The notes: generated by a model not told the origin, from the sequence alone. A DNA stretch of 64,000 nt from Paragemmobacter amnigenus (GCF_009908265.2 NZ_JAAATX020000004.1:248001-312000), one strand, 5' to 3'. Shown: positions 42,299 through 51,400, counted from the first letter of the stretch. A program made the numbers and translations.

Positions 42299-43155
42299 TT
42301 CCCCACCTCTTTCGATGCGCGACCCGCATAGGCAAAGCGGACGGCGACAAAGGCCACGACTAGAAGCGTCGCGATCATGGTCAGCGCGATCACCGCCGCG
42401 CGGGGCCATTGCTGGCCGGATTTCGTGGTGTCAGTGATCAGGATGGACAGTGTGGTCGGATCACCACCCCCCAGATAGATCGGGCTGACGAAGTCGCCAA
42501 AGCTCAGGATGAAGGCAAACAGCGCCGCGATCACCAGCCCGACGCGGGCCGAGGGGATCACCACCTCGAACACGGTCCGCATCCGCCCGCAGCGCATGTT
42601 GTGCGCCGCCTCGATCAGGTTGCGGTCGATGAAGGCAAGGCTGAAAAGTTGCAGCAGCACGACCAGCGGAAAGGCCAGCGTCAGATAGCCCACCAGCGTC
42701 GCGCCCTTGGTGTTCAGCATTCCATAAGGCCCAAGCCCGACATAGCCGAGCATGACGTTCACGATCCCCGCATCGGACAGGAAGATCTGCCAGGAATAGA
42801 CCCGCACCAGATAGCTGGTGAAGAACGGGATCACCATCAGGAACACCGCCCAGCGCCGCGCCGTATCCGACAGTTTGAAGGCGATGGCATAGGCGCAGGG
42901 AAAGGCCAGCGCACTGGTCAGCGCGGCTGCTACGGTGGCAAGCGCAAAGGTCGTGCCATAGGCCTGCCAGAACACCCCGCGCGAGAACATGGTCACCCAG
43001 TTCACCGTGTCGAAGTCCGGCGTCATGGTGAAGTTCTTCACCGTCCAGAAGCTCAGCGCGACAAGAAAGACCAGCGGGAACACAAAGAACAGAAGCTGCC
43101 AGACAAGAAGCGGCAGCGAGAATGTCAGACCGTATAGGGACAGCCGGGATCGCAT
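42295..43155 (-). CDS. Polyamine-type ABC importer permease (system 1, PotB-like)
   Basis: A 286-residue inner-membrane permease with six membrane segments. The N-terminal 'LPLLVWQLLFFVFPLVFLVA' and the segment 'MVIPFFTSYLVRVYSWQIFL' are PotB/PotH signatures. The EAA loop reads 'EAAHNMRCGRMRTVFEVVIP', and 'SFGDFVSPIYLGGGDPTTLS' follows. It pairs with the PotC-like subunit. A perfect GC hairpin lies in the 88-base gap between this gene and the upstream binding-protein gene. Confidence 0.9.
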   Translation of the reverse strand: MRSRLSLYGLTFSLPLLVWQLLFFVFPLVFLVALSFWTVKNFTMTPDFDTVNWVTMFSRGVFWQAYGTTFALATVAAALTSALAFPCAYAIAFKLSDTARRWAVFLMVIPFFTSYLVRVYSWQIFLSDAGIVNVMLGYVGLGPYGMLNTKGATLVGYLTLAFPLVVLLQLFSLAFIDRNLIEAAHNMRCGRMRTVFEVVIPSARVGLVIAALFAFILSFGDFVSPIYLGGGDPTTLSILITDTTKSGQQWPRAAVIALTMIATLLVVAFVAVRFAYAGRASKEVGK

Positions 43156-43187
43156 GGCGCGCTTCTCTGTCTTTGGTGTTGCAAGAC

Positions 43188-43212
43188 GGGGGGCGGCTTT
43201 GCGCCGCCCCCC
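43188..43212 (-). other. Intercistronic hairpin, binding protein to permease
   Basis: GGGGGGCGGC (43188-43197) pairs perfectly with GCCGCCCCCC (43203-43212) across 5 bases. There is no T-tract on the minus strand, so it is more likely a 3' stabiliser that raises the ratio of binding protein to permease than a full terminator. Confidence 0.6.
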
Positions 43213-43243
43213 TGCTGTTGCGATGGCAGCTCCGACGCGCATG

Positions 43244-44374
43244 TCAGGCGCCCTTGTACTCGGACCAGAAGTCGTTCCACGTCTCCAGATCCTGCTGGAT
43301 CGGCCACTGGCGGTACTGGATGCGGCCCGCACGGATCATGTCCATCGCGTTGCCCGCATCCTTGGTCATACCCTGACGCTTGGCCTCGGCCGGATTTTCG
43401 GCCTGCAGCACCTCCCAGCCCTTGGCGTTCGGGATCAGCGCGGGATAGGCCGCCATCTGGGCCGATTTCGCCTGACCCTTGGCCGAGGTGACGTACTGGA
43501 TCCACTTCTTGGCCAGCTCCGCCTTCTGCGACCCTTTCCCGATCGAGAAGCATTCCGACCACTGCAGACCGCCCTGCTCCGGAATGACCGAGCGCACCTT
43601 GGCGCCGTTCTTTTCCAGCGTGCCGGTGATCCAGTCGCCGATGCCCGCAAAGGCCAGCATCTGCCCGTCATTCAGCGACGAGAAGGTGCCGCCATAGTCG
43701 AAGAACCCGCCGACCTGCGGACGCAGCGACAGCGTCTTTTCCTTGACCGCCTCCCAGCCCGCCTCGTCGATGTCATAGGCCGAGGCATTGCCGGCCAGCA
43801 GGCTCATCTGGCCAAGGTTCGGCAGATGCCAGTCGAAATGGCCCACCTTGCCCGTCAGCTTCGGATCCCAGAAGATGTTGTAGTTTGCCGCTTCCGCCTC
43901 GGTCAGGGCGTCGGTGTTGTAGGCCACGCCAAGGAAGCCGAACCGCGCCACGAGCGAGAACAGCTTGCCGTCCTGCCAGTTGCCGGGGAAATTCTGGAAT
44001 TCGGGGAAATAGTCGGCCAGCGCGTAATCGTTCGGGTCCAGCTCCTCGACATAACCCGCCGCGTTCAGCGCCTGCACATATTCCGCATCCGACAGGATGA
44101 CGTCAAAGGTGCCCGCCGGCGATTGCGAGATCAGGCCCAGCATGTTGTCGCCGCCGGTATAGTATTTCGGAACGAACTTGACGTTGTTCTCGGCCTCGAA
44201 CTCGGCAACCATGTCCGGCTCGGCATGGCCGTACCATGCCAGCATCGTCAGCTCGGTCGGCGCGGCAAAGGCGCGGCGCGACAGCATGGGCATCGCCAGT
44301 GCGGCGGCGCCGGTGGCAAGAAGGGACCGGCGCGTGACGGCACCGGACACACCGGAAAGGTGGGTCTTGGTCAT
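43244..44374 (-). CDS. Polyamine-type ABC importer substrate-binding protein (system 1)
   Basis: A 376-residue periplasmic binding protein of the PotD/PotF fold. The N-terminal 'VTRRSLLATGAAALAMPMLS' is a Tat signal. Mature motifs include 'ELTMLAWYGHAEPDMVAEFE', 'GTFDVILSDAEYVQALNAAG' and 'PGNWQDGKLFSLVARFGFLG'. Several aromatic and acidic residues (Trp, Tyr, Asp, Glu) could form a cation-binding site, as in spermidine-binding proteins, but the exact ligand cannot be read. It is the first gene of the ABC operon. The LysR gene ends 119 bases upstream on the same strand. Confidence 0.9.
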   Translation of the reverse strand: MTKTHLSGVSGAVTRRSLLATGAAALAMPMLSRRAFAAPTELTMLAWYGHAEPDMVAEFEAENNVKFVPKYYTGGDNMLGLISQSPAGTFDVILSDAEYVQALNAAGYVEELDPNDYALADYFPEFQNFPGNWQDGKLFSLVARFGFLGVAYNTDALTEAEAANYNIFWDPKLTGKVGHFDWHLPNLGQMSLLAGNASAYDIDEAGWEAVKEKTLSLRPQVGGFFDYGGTFSSLNDGQMLAFAGIGDWITGTLEKNGAKVRSVIPEQGGLQWSECFSIGKGSQKAELAKKWIQYVTSAKGQAKSAQMAAYPALIPNAKGWEVLQAENPAEAKRQGMTKDAGNAMDMIRAGRIQYRQWPIQQDLETWNDFWSEYKGA

Positions 44375-44492
44375 ATCTGTTTGTCCTGTTGGTGAGTGCG
44401 GTTCTTATTGCCTTCACGTTAGGCGGGGACCGCTCAAGGACATAATCGGTTATTGAAATTGATCCATTTGCCAACCTTATCGTTGGCGCGGT

Positions 44493-45386
44493 TCAATTTG
44501 GCAGCACGCGGATACCGGCCCCCACGCTTTCGATGCTGGCGACCAGATCGCTCACCAGTTGCAGCCCGGACGCCGTCAGACGCGGATGCTTGTAGAAAAG
44601 GCCGATACGCAGCGGATCCAGAACGGGAAAACCCTCTGCCTCGGTCAGTTGCCGCATCCCCGGCAACAGCGTCGCCTGCGTCAGGGCGGTCACGCAAAGG
44701 CCGCTCGCGACAGCGTTCTGAAGGCCCGAAATCCCGGGACTGGTATAGACGATCCGCCAGCGCCGTCCCTGCTGTTCCAGCGCCCCGATCATGCGCGCGC
44801 GGTAATCGCAGCCCTCCAGATGCGCGCCCAGCGGCACCGGCATGTTCTCGACCGGACGGAACGATTCGGACGCCGCCCAGATCGGCTGCTCCACCCAGGC
44901 CCGCGACAGATACGGCATGCGCGGTTGTGGCATGGTGGCGATGATGACGTCCAGCTCCTCGGCCCGCAGCAGCCGGTGCAACTCGCGGCTCAGATCGCAG
45001 TAGATTTCCAGTTCCACTTCGGGATGGGAACTCAGAAAGGCGGTCAGCGTGTCCTGCAGGAAGCTCACGGCATAATCCGTGGGCAAGCCGATCCGCAGCA
45101 CACCGGCAATTGTGGCGCGGTGGAAATAGGCCACCGCCTCGTCATTGATCCGCACCATCTCGCGCGCGTAGGACAGCAGCGCCTCGCCCGCCTGCGTGGG
45201 CTGGATGGACCGCCCCTCCTGCGACAGCAGCGGCGCGCGCACCAGCTCCTCCAGCCGCTGTATCTGCAGACTGACCGCAGGCTGGCTGCGCCCCAGCAGG
45301 GCGCCTGCCTTGGAATGCCCGCCCAGTTCCACCACCGCGATGAAGGTCCGCAACAGATCGGTCGGCAGGTTGGTGAAAGCCGGCAT
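44493..45386 (-). CDS. LysR-family regulator, divergent from creatininase
   Basis: A 297-residue regulator. The N-terminal winged helix has 'LLRTFIAVVELGGHSKAGAL' and the recognition part 'LGRSQPAVSLQIQRLEELV'. The C-terminal co-inducer domain has 'GVLRIGLPTDYAVSFLQDTL' and 'LDVIIATMPQPRM'. The gene is divergent from creatininase with 99 bases between, the classic LysR arrangement for control of a divergent target and of itself. It also lies just upstream of the ABC operon on the same strand and may control it. The co-inducer may be creatinine, creatine or sarcosine (inference). CCAAC-N6-GTTGG (about 44472-44487) lies just past its stop. Confidence 0.91.
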   Translation of the reverse strand: MPAFTNLPTDLLRTFIAVVELGGHSKAGALLGRSQPAVSLQIQRLEELVRAPLLSQEGRSIQPTQAGEALLSYAREMVRINDEAVAYFHRATIAGVLRIGLPTDYAVSFLQDTLTAFLSSHPEVELEIYCDLSRELHRLLRAEELDVIIATMPQPRMPYLSRAWVEQPIWAASESFRPVENMPVPLGAHLEGCDYRARMIGALEQQGRRWRIVYTSPGISGLQNAVASGLCVTALTQATLLPGMRQLTEAEGFPVLDPLRIGLFYKHPRLTASGLQLVSDLVASIESVGAGIRVLPN

Positions 45387-45485
45387 GGATTTGCGCCCCT
45401 GATCCAGTGATTGGGACTATATATTTTCCTTATGCACCTTCCGCCAAGTACTTTCCTCGCAACCGCCAAATCCACGAGGCCTGCG

Positions 45486-46280
45486 ATGAAACACACTCCC
45501 GGCTTGAAGCACACCTCCGCTTTCGCCTCCGAACTCACATGGCCCGACTACCACGAGGCGATGAAGGACGGGCGCACGCCCATCCTGATCCCGCTGGGTT
45601 CAATGGAACAGCACGGACATCACATGCCGCTGCATGTCGATGTGCTGCTTCCCACCGAATTCGCACGCCGCGTCGCGGTGGACATGGGCGCGCTGGTCGC
45701 GCCGCCTTTCACCTATGGCTACAAGTCGCAGCAGAAATGCGGCGGCGGCAACCACATGCCCGGCACCACCAGCCTTGATGGCGCGACCCTGGTCGCCGCA
45801 CTCAAGGACGTGATCAAGGAATTCGCCCGCCACGGCGCGCGCAAGATCTGCATGGTGAACGGCCATTTCGAAAACTCGTGGTTCATCATCGAAGCCATCG
45901 ACCTCGCCCTGCGCGAATTGCGCTGGGACGGCATCACGGACATGAAGATCGTGGTCCTGTCCTACTGGGATTTCGTCGACCCCGAGGCGATCACCAAGCT
46001 CTATCCCGACGGCTTCCCCGGCTGGGATCTGGAACATGGCGGGGTGCTGGAAACCTCGCTCATGCTGGCGCTCTATCCCGACCTCGTCCAACTCGACCGC
46101 GCGCTGGATGTGGCCCCTGCCAGCTTCCCGCCCTATGACGTCTATCCCGTCCGCCCCGAGCTCACCCCCATTTCCGGCACGCTCTCCTCGCCCAAGGAAG
46201 CCTCGGTCGAAAAGGGACATATCCTGCTCGAGGTCTGCACCCGCGGCATCCTCTCGGCCCTGCAGACGGAATTCGCCTGA
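45486..46280 (+). CDS. Creatininase (creatinine amidohydrolase)
   Basis: A 264-residue enzyme that interconverts creatinine and creatine in the cytoplasm. It follows the Pseudomonas putida enzyme closely as I remember it. Metal ligands Glu41, His43 and Asp52 are in 'SMEQHGHHMPLHVDVLLP', and His127 and Glu129 in 'NGHFEN'. The conserved 'YGYKSQQK.GGGNH.PGTTS', 'VVLSYWDF' and 'GWDLEHGG' (with the two active-site Trp residues) are present. One visible difference is Phe128 where P. putida has Tyr121. It lies divergent from LysR and converges on the creatinase homologue, with a shared terminator. The product creatine would be the substrate for that neighbour. Confidence 0.93.
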   Translation: MKHTPGLKHTSAFASELTWPDYHEAMKDGRTPILIPLGSMEQHGHHMPLHVDVLLPTEFARRVAVDMGALVAPPFTYGYKSQQKCGGGNHMPGTTSLDGATLVAALKDVIKEFARHGARKICMVNGHFENSWFIIEAIDLALRELRWDGITDMKIVVLSYWDFVDPEAITKLYPDGFPGWDLEHGGVLETSLMLALYPDLVQLDRALDVAPASFPPYDVYPVRPELTPISGTLSSPKEASVEKGHILLEVCTRGILSALQTEFA

Positions 46281-46304
46281 TTCAAAGAGATAGCTCCCCG
46301 ACTC

Positions 46305-46331
46305 GGGGCCGCCGTGGCGGCCCCTTTTTTT
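46305..46331 (+). terminator. Rho-independent terminator after creatininase
   Basis: GGGGCCGCC (46305-46313) pairs with GGCGGCCCC (46316-46324), followed by seven T residues (46325-46331) on the plus strand. It overlaps the stop region of the convergent creatinase-like gene. Confidence 0.9.
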
Positions 46332-47544
46332 ATGCGCCGATGACGTTTTGTTCCGGCCCTCTGGGAAACTGTCCCAGAACCTCGCCGCCGTCCTCGGTGA
46401 CGATGACGACATCGCATTCGCGATATCCCCCCGCCCCCGGCATCCCCTCGGGGATCATCACCATCGGCTCCATCGACACCACCATGCCCGGCTCCAGCAC
46501 AGTCTGCACATCCTCGCGCAGTTCGACCCCCGCCTCGCGGCCGTAGTAATGCGACAGCACACCGAAGGAATGGCCATAGCCGAACGAGCGGTACTTCAGC
46601 ATCCCCCACTCGCGGTACATCCCGTTCAACTCCGCCGCGATGTCACAGCATTTCACACCGGGACGGATCAGCTGCAGCCCGCGCCGGTGCACGGCGATGT
46701 TCCTTTCCCATATGTCCAGACTGGCCGCATCGACCCGCCCGCAGAACAGGGTCCGCGCAAGGGCCGAGAAATAGCCGAAGATCATCGGAAAGCAGTTCAG
46801 CGACAGGATATCCCCCGCCTGCACCACGCGGTTTGTCACCGGATTATGCGCGCCGTCCGTATTGATCCCTGACTGGAACCACGTCCAACTGTCCATCAGC
46901 TCGACCTGCGGGAAACTCGCCGCGATCTCGCGGATCATGGCATTGGTCGCGGCAATCGCGACCTCGTGCTCGCCCACGCCCGCGCGGATGGCGGCCACGC
47001 CCGCCAAGGCGCCGGTATCCGCAATCCGCGCGCCCTCGCGGATCAGGGCCTGCTCCTCCGCCGATTTCACCGTCCTCAGCCACATCGAGGGCAGCGCCGC
47101 ATCGACAAACTCCACACCGGGCAGCGCGTGTTCCAGCTTGCGGCGGAAATCCATCGACACCGTGTCGAACTCGATCCCAAGCCGCCGCACGCCCGCCGTC
47201 AACTGCCGCACCGCGCGATAGAAATTGTCCCGCCGCCAGTCGGTATAGGTGACATTCCCGCCGACGCCCCGCCGCCAAGGCTGACCGCCATCTATGCCGG
47301 CCGAGATCGTCGTGACGTTGTCCTGCGTCAGCACCATCCCGTAGCGCCGTCCGAACTGGCAGAAAAGCCAGCCCGACAGATGGGCAATCCCGTGATACGA
47401 GGTGAAGAGGACCGCATCCACCCCCTGCGCGGCCATCCATTCGCGCATCGCGCGATGCCTGCGATCCATCTCGGCACCCGAGAACGGGGAAAAGACCTTG
47501 TCGCCGTTATGCCATTCCATAACGTGCAGCATGTCGTCGGTCAT
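46330..47544 (-). CDS. Creatinase-family amidinohydrolase with altered active site
   Basis: A 404-residue protein of the M24/creatinase fold, nearly the same length as P. putida creatinase, which splits creatine into sarcosine and urea. Long shared stretches include 'FQSGINTDGAHNPVT', 'GDILSLNCFPMI', 'FGYGHSFG.LSHYYGREAG' and 'EPGMVVSMEPM'. By that alignment the catalytic His233, Arg66, Arg336 and Glu359 are kept. The residue matching Glu262, which binds the guanidinium, is Ala263. Tyr258 is Phe259, and His376 is Cys377. It lacks the metal-binding residues of M24 peptidases, as creatinase does. It may be a creatinase variant or may act on a related guanidino or amide compound. The start is ATG 47544. 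Confidence 0.86.
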   Translation of the reverse strand: MTDDMLHVMEWHNGDKVFSPFSGAEMDRRHRAMREWMAAQGVDAVLFTSYHGIAHLSGWLFCQFGRRYGMVLTQDNVTTISAGIDGGQPWRRGVGGNVTYTDWRRDNFYRAVRQLTAGVRRLGIEFDTVSMDFRRKLEHALPGVEFVDAALPSMWLRTVKSAEEQALIREGARIADTGALAGVAAIRAGVGEHEVAIAATNAMIREIAASFPQVELMDSWTWFQSGINTDGAHNPVTNRVVQAGDILSLNCFPMIFGYFSALARTLFCGRVDAASLDIWERNIAVHRRGLQLIRPGVKCCDIAAELNGMYREWGMLKYRSFGYGHSFGVLSHYYGREAGVELREDVQTVLEPGMVVSMEPMVMIPEGMPGAGGYRECDVVIVTEDGGEVLGQFPRGPEQNVIGA

Positions 47545-47660
47545 GCCCTGCCTCCCCGCCGGAAATCGCCGTCCGCCGAAGATGTTAGCGACCGCCCGAT
47601 GGGCGCAGAAATTTGTTCCGCCAATGGGTGTATTAGCAGCGCGCGGCCTCTGGCAGGCGC

Positions 47661-48359
47661 TCAGACGTGACGCGTGATCCCGCCATCCACCCGCAGGCTC
47701 TGCCCCGTGACATAGGAGGAATCGTCTGTCAGCAGGAAAGCCGCCGCCTTGGCCTGCTCTTCCACCCGCGCGATGCGTTTCAGCGCGGGCAGATCGGCGA
47801 ACTTGCCGACATCCAGACTGTCGGTGAACCCCGGCATCAGGCAGTTCATCCTGATATTCCTTGGCCCATAGCGGTCGGCATAAAGCTTGGTGAAGGACGA
47901 CACCCCCGCGCGATACACGCACGAGGCCGGGAACCACGGCGACGGCTCGAAGGCGGCATAGGTGGTGACATTGACGATCGACCCGCCGCCCTGCGCCTCC
48001 ATGATCGGGGTGACAAGGCGCGCCATACGGACCACCGACTTGACGATCATGTCATTGGCAAGATCCCAGTTCTCGTCCGTGATCTCCAGCAACTCGCCCT
48101 TGGGCGGATGGCCCGTGTGGTTCAACACCGCGTCTATCCGTCCCCATGTCGCCATGGCCAGATCGACGATCCCCTTCAGATCGTCCCCACTCTGCGCCAC
48201 CCCGCGCCACGCCACGCCGCCAAGGTCCGCCGCCAGCCTTTCGCAATTCTCCGAAGGCGACATCAGCGCGACCGCATAGCCCCGCCCCGCCATCTCGCGC
48301 GCCACGGCGGCGCCGATCCCGCGCCCGGCACCCGTAACCACACAGACCTTCTTCGCCAT
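47661..48359 (-). CDS. SDR-family protein with atypical catalytic site
   Basis: A 232-residue Rossmann-fold protein of the short-chain dehydrogenase/reductase family. The cofactor motif 'TGAGRGIG' (10-17), 'NHTG' (80-83, in place of NNAG) and C-terminal 'SSYVTGQSLRVDGGITRHV' are clear. The catalytic YxxxK is not intact: Tyr149 is followed by R-A-G-V, so Val153 sits at the Lys position, and the usual Ser is Thr. The protein may be an SDR with a shifted mechanism or a non-enzymatic member. It lies upstream of the creatinase homologue on the same strand (116 bases apart) and may be co-transcribed. Substrate unknown. Confidence 0.82.
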   Translation of the reverse strand: MAKKVCVVTGAGRGIGAAVAREMAGRGYAVALMSPSENCERLAADLGGVAWRGVAQSGDDLKGIVDLAMATWGRIDAVLNHTGHPPKGELLEITDENWDLANDMIVKSVVRMARLVTPIMEAQGGGSIVNVTTYAAFEPSPWFPASCVYRAGVSSFTKLYADRYGPRNIRMNCLMPGFTDSLDVGKFADLPALKRIARVEEQAKAAAFLLTDDSSYVTGQSLRVDGGITRHV

Positions 48360-48452
48360 CCGCCTCTCCTGTCCTCCTGCGCGCGACCTGCTGCCGCGAC
48401 CCGCCCCGCACCTTGACGCGAAGCACCCCGCGCTTCCAGTCCGGAACCGCGC

Positions 48453-51209
48453 TCAGGCCGCCAGCAGTGCCCGCGCCTCGTGCGACTTCAGCGTCAACCG
48501 CGCCGCATCGAAGGCCGTCCGCGACGTGGCAAGCGCGGGAAAGATCTGCAGGATCTCTTCGGCCTGCGTCCGGTCCATCGCGTCGACCATCGGCCGTGCC
48601 GGCTGGAAACTTTCGCTCCACGCGCCATCGGCGCAGACGATCTCGTGCCCGTCGAACAGGATATGGACATAGGTGACACCATCCGGACAGACCCTGTCGA
48701 CCCCGTCCAGCCCCGTCAGATGCGTTGCGGCAACCAGCACCTCGGGCTCTCCGAAAAGCAGCTCCGCCCGCAGCCCCTGCAGCAGCATCCGGTGTTGCGG
48801 CGACACCGTCATATCCCGCGCAGGCACCCCGTTGCCCAGCGCACCGGCCCTGATGCGAACCGGACAAAGCCCGTCCCGCGCGGAAAGGAGCGCCGCCCGC
48901 TCCAGCCTGCGCCGCCCCGTCCAGAGCAGCCGGCAGAACCCGTTGTCGCGCGTCAGAACCGCATCCCCCGCCCGCAGATCCTCGACCGCCACCTCACCCC
49001 GCCGCGTCGTGATCCGCGTCCCCGGCGTAAAACAGGGCACCACGGTCTCGACATTCTGGAACTGCATCGTCCCGATCACCGCGCCGGTCTGGTTCAGGAA
49101 CTGCACCAAGCCGTTGCGCCGATCGACCGCGTCATAGACCACATTGGTATTGCGCCAGCCCCAGGCCGACAGGTCCAGCGTATCGTTGCCGTCGCCCCCG
49201 TCGACCACGTCGCCATCGTTGCCACCGACCAGCGTATCCGCCCCCGCGCCGCCGATGATCGTATCGGCGCCTTCGCCGCCCTCCAGACGGTCATTACCCT
49301 CGTCCCCGGACAAAAGGTCATCGCCTGCCCCGCCGACAAGGCTGTCCTGCCCCGCCCCGCCATAAAGCCGGTCATCCCCGCCGCGCCCGTCCAGTGAATC
49401 ATCACCGGCCCCGCCCGACAGCGTATTTCCCGCTCCATCCCCGAACAGCCGGTCATCCTGCGCGGACCCCGCAAGCGCCTCGATCCCGGCAAGACTGTCG
49501 CCCGCCGCATCGCCCGCCGATCCGGACCCCGCCGCAAGATCAACCGTCACACCCGAGGCAGACCCCGAATAATCGGCGACATCGACCCCTGCTCCACCGG
49601 TCAGCTGGTCACTGCCCTCTCCACCCGCCAGCGTGTCGTTTCCGTCCCCGCCCTCCAGCAGGTCATTGCCCGCCCCGCCCGACAGCAGGTCGTCGCCCCC
49701 CGCTTCGGCAGCAACTGGCAAAGGCTGGGTGTTGACGAAATACTCGTAGAAAAATCCGGCACTCGACGTGTTGTTCGACCCCGAGGCAAGGATCCCCACC
49801 GAGGTATAGGGGACATTGATCGTCAGCGTCCCGATGGTCGACGGGTTGGATCCCGTGCCTGCGATGCGGACGATCTGACCCGATCCGTTGATCCCGTAGA
49901 CGCCGCCACCGTTGAAACTGACCCTGCCGTCGGCCACCGCCGTCGCCAGATTGACCGTGACACCGTCGATCTGGATCGTCGCCGCCTCGTTCGAATCCAG
50001 CCCGTTGAACCGCACCTGTCCCCCCGCCAGCCGCGATGAGGCCATGTGCGTGTGCAGTTCGTTCGAATCCCCGTTGCCGATCCGGAACCCGCTCACGCCG
50101 CTGTTGCTGCCGGTGGTCAGGTTGCTCTCGTTCGACCACGTCCGAACCGTGAATTCCGGTCGGCCCGAGGTTCCGGCTATCTCCTGCGTGGCAAGGGTGA
50201 CTTCCGTATAGACCGGCGCATAGGTGGCCCCCGCCGCTCCGGCCCCGCCGACCAGCGTGTCGTCGCCATCGCCGCCCGACAGGCTGTCATTTCCCGATCC
50301 GCCATCGACCGAGTCGTTCCCCGCCCCGCCCGACAGCGTGTCAGCCCCGTATCCGCCGAAAACCGCATCACGGCCGGCGTCGCCAAAGACGATGTCATTG
50401 CCCAGACCCGCATTGACCGTGTCATCCCCCGAACCGGCGCGGATGTAATCGTCATGTCCCGTCGTTCCGGCAAGGCCCGTGGCATCCTCGCCATCCACCC
50501 TGTCCCCGTCCGGATCGCCCGTGAACGCGGCACCGATGACGTCATTGCCCGACGTGCCGTCGACGATCCCGTCTCCGACAAAACTGCTGCCTCCCTCGAA
50601 GCCCAGCCCGTAGACACCTGCGGGATCGTTGGTGTCGAAATCGTTGGTCGCATAGGTCGACAGCATGGCCGGATCGCCCGACCCTTCCAGCAGGGTCTGG
50701 GTCGTGCCGTCATAGAAACCGGTCGTGGCATGGCCGGCATAGCCATTGGTGAAACCTATGTTTTCATAGATGTATTCGACCGTGAAGTCGCCACTGCCGG
50801 TCGAGGTCAGAACAACCTGAAAGCTGTTCTGCCCCGTCCCCGTATAGGGCGCCACGTTCAGCCATGTGATCGTGATCCTGCCATTGACGGGATCGAGATC
50901 CCAGTAGATGTCGCCCCCCTTGCTGATGTCGATATCGGTCCAGAACGGGGCCAGCGACGGCTGTCCCAGCGAGGTCAGCGATGACGGCGTATAGGTCGTG
51001 ACACCCGAACCAAAGGTGATCAGACCGTTGGAGCTGATGAAAAGGCTGGTATATCCGGTCCCGCCGACCGTCATGCCGCCCGACCCGAAGATCGAGGTCA
51101 CGTTGACGTTGACGAACCCGTCATCAAGATTGCCCGAAACGGTCGCGGTCTTGAAGGATTGCTCCCCATAGCCCGCGCTTCCGCCAAGCCCTGAGATCAT
51201 CGTCGCCAT
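48453..51209 (-). CDS. Secreted NIDO-like/RTX/Hint-domain protein
   Basis: A 918-residue protein. The N-terminal 190 residues look like a nidogen (NIDO) domain ('SLFISSNGLITFGSGVTTYT', 'LAPFWTDIDISKGGDIYWDL'). RTX calcium-binding nonapeptides occur at about 215-330 and 505-690 ('GGAGNDSVDGGSGNDSLSGG'), split by a beta-rich segment of unknown type. The C-terminal 190 residues are a Hint (Hedgehog/intein) domain with Cys726 in 'VPCFTPGTRITTRRGEVAVE' and 'MTVSPQHRMLLQG'. There is no signal peptide, so type I secretion is likely. Hint domains can self-cleave, so the protein may be processed outside the cell. It interrupts the catabolic cluster between two SDR genes on the same strand. Role unknown, possibly surface or adhesion. 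Confidence 0.87.
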   Translation of the reverse strand: MATMISGLGGSAGYGEQSFKTATVSGNLDDGFVNVNVTSIFGSGGMTVGGTGYTSLFISSNGLITFGSGVTTYTPSSLTSLGQPSLAPFWTDIDISKGGDIYWDLDPVNGRITITWLNVAPYTGTGQNSFQVVLTSTGSGDFTVEYIYENIGFTNGYAGHATTGFYDGTTQTLLEGSGDPAMLSTYATNDFDTNDPAGVYGLGFEGGSSFVGDGIVDGTSGNDVIGAAFTGDPDGDRVDGEDATGLAGTTGHDDYIRAGSGDDTVNAGLGNDIVFGDAGRDAVFGGYGADTLSGGAGNDSVDGGSGNDSLSGGDGDDTLVGGAGAAGATYAPVYTEVTLATQEIAGTSGRPEFTVRTWSNESNLTTGSNSGVSGFRIGNGDSNELHTHMASSRLAGGQVRFNGLDSNEAATIQIDGVTVNLATAVADGRVSFNGGGVYGINGSGQIVRIAGTGSNPSTIGTLTINVPYTSVGILASGSNNTSSAGFFYEYFVNTQPLPVAAEAGGDDLLSGGAGNDLLEGGDGNDTLAGGEGSDQLTGGAGVDVADYSGSASGVTVDLAAGSGSAGDAAGDSLAGIEALAGSAQDDRLFGDGAGNTLSGGAGDDSLDGRGGDDRLYGGAGQDSLVGGAGDDLLSGDEGNDRLEGGEGADTIIGGAGADTLVGGNDGDVVDGGDGNDTLDLSAWGWRNTNVVYDAVDRRNGLVQFLNQTGAVIGTMQFQNVETVVPCFTPGTRITTRRGEVAVEDLRAGDAVLTRDNGFCRLLWTGRRRLERAALLSARDGLCPVRIRAGALGNGVPARDMTVSPQHRMLLQGLRAELLFGEPEVLVAATHLTGLDGVDRVCPDGVTYVHILFDGHEIVCADGAWSESFQPARPMVDAMDRTQAEEILQIFPALATSRTAFDAARLTLKSHEARALLAA

Positions 51210-51400
51210 TCGGACGCACCCGCCTGCACAAAACCTGCCTCTCGGCCCGTTTCGCGCTGCGGCGGGTCCGGACCTGTTTCAAGTCCGTATTAATCTTTCT
51301 TAATTGCGCGGAAATTTGGGCGCCACCGCGCCACCTTCTTGTCACGCGGCGCCACGCACGACCGCGTCACGGGCCGAAGCGGTGGCTCCGGCAGCCGCCT

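Noticed and set aside
43188-43212. A terminator between the first binding-protein gene and its permeases
   Set aside because: The stem is strong, but there is no T-tract on the coding strand and the permeases need this promoter, so a stabilising hairpin is more likely.
44472-44487. CCAAC-N6-GTTGG as a LysR operator
   Set aside because: It lies just past the LysR stop and is short with only five paired bases, so it could equally be a weak transcript-end stem; the divergent gap at 45387-45485 is the more likely operator site.
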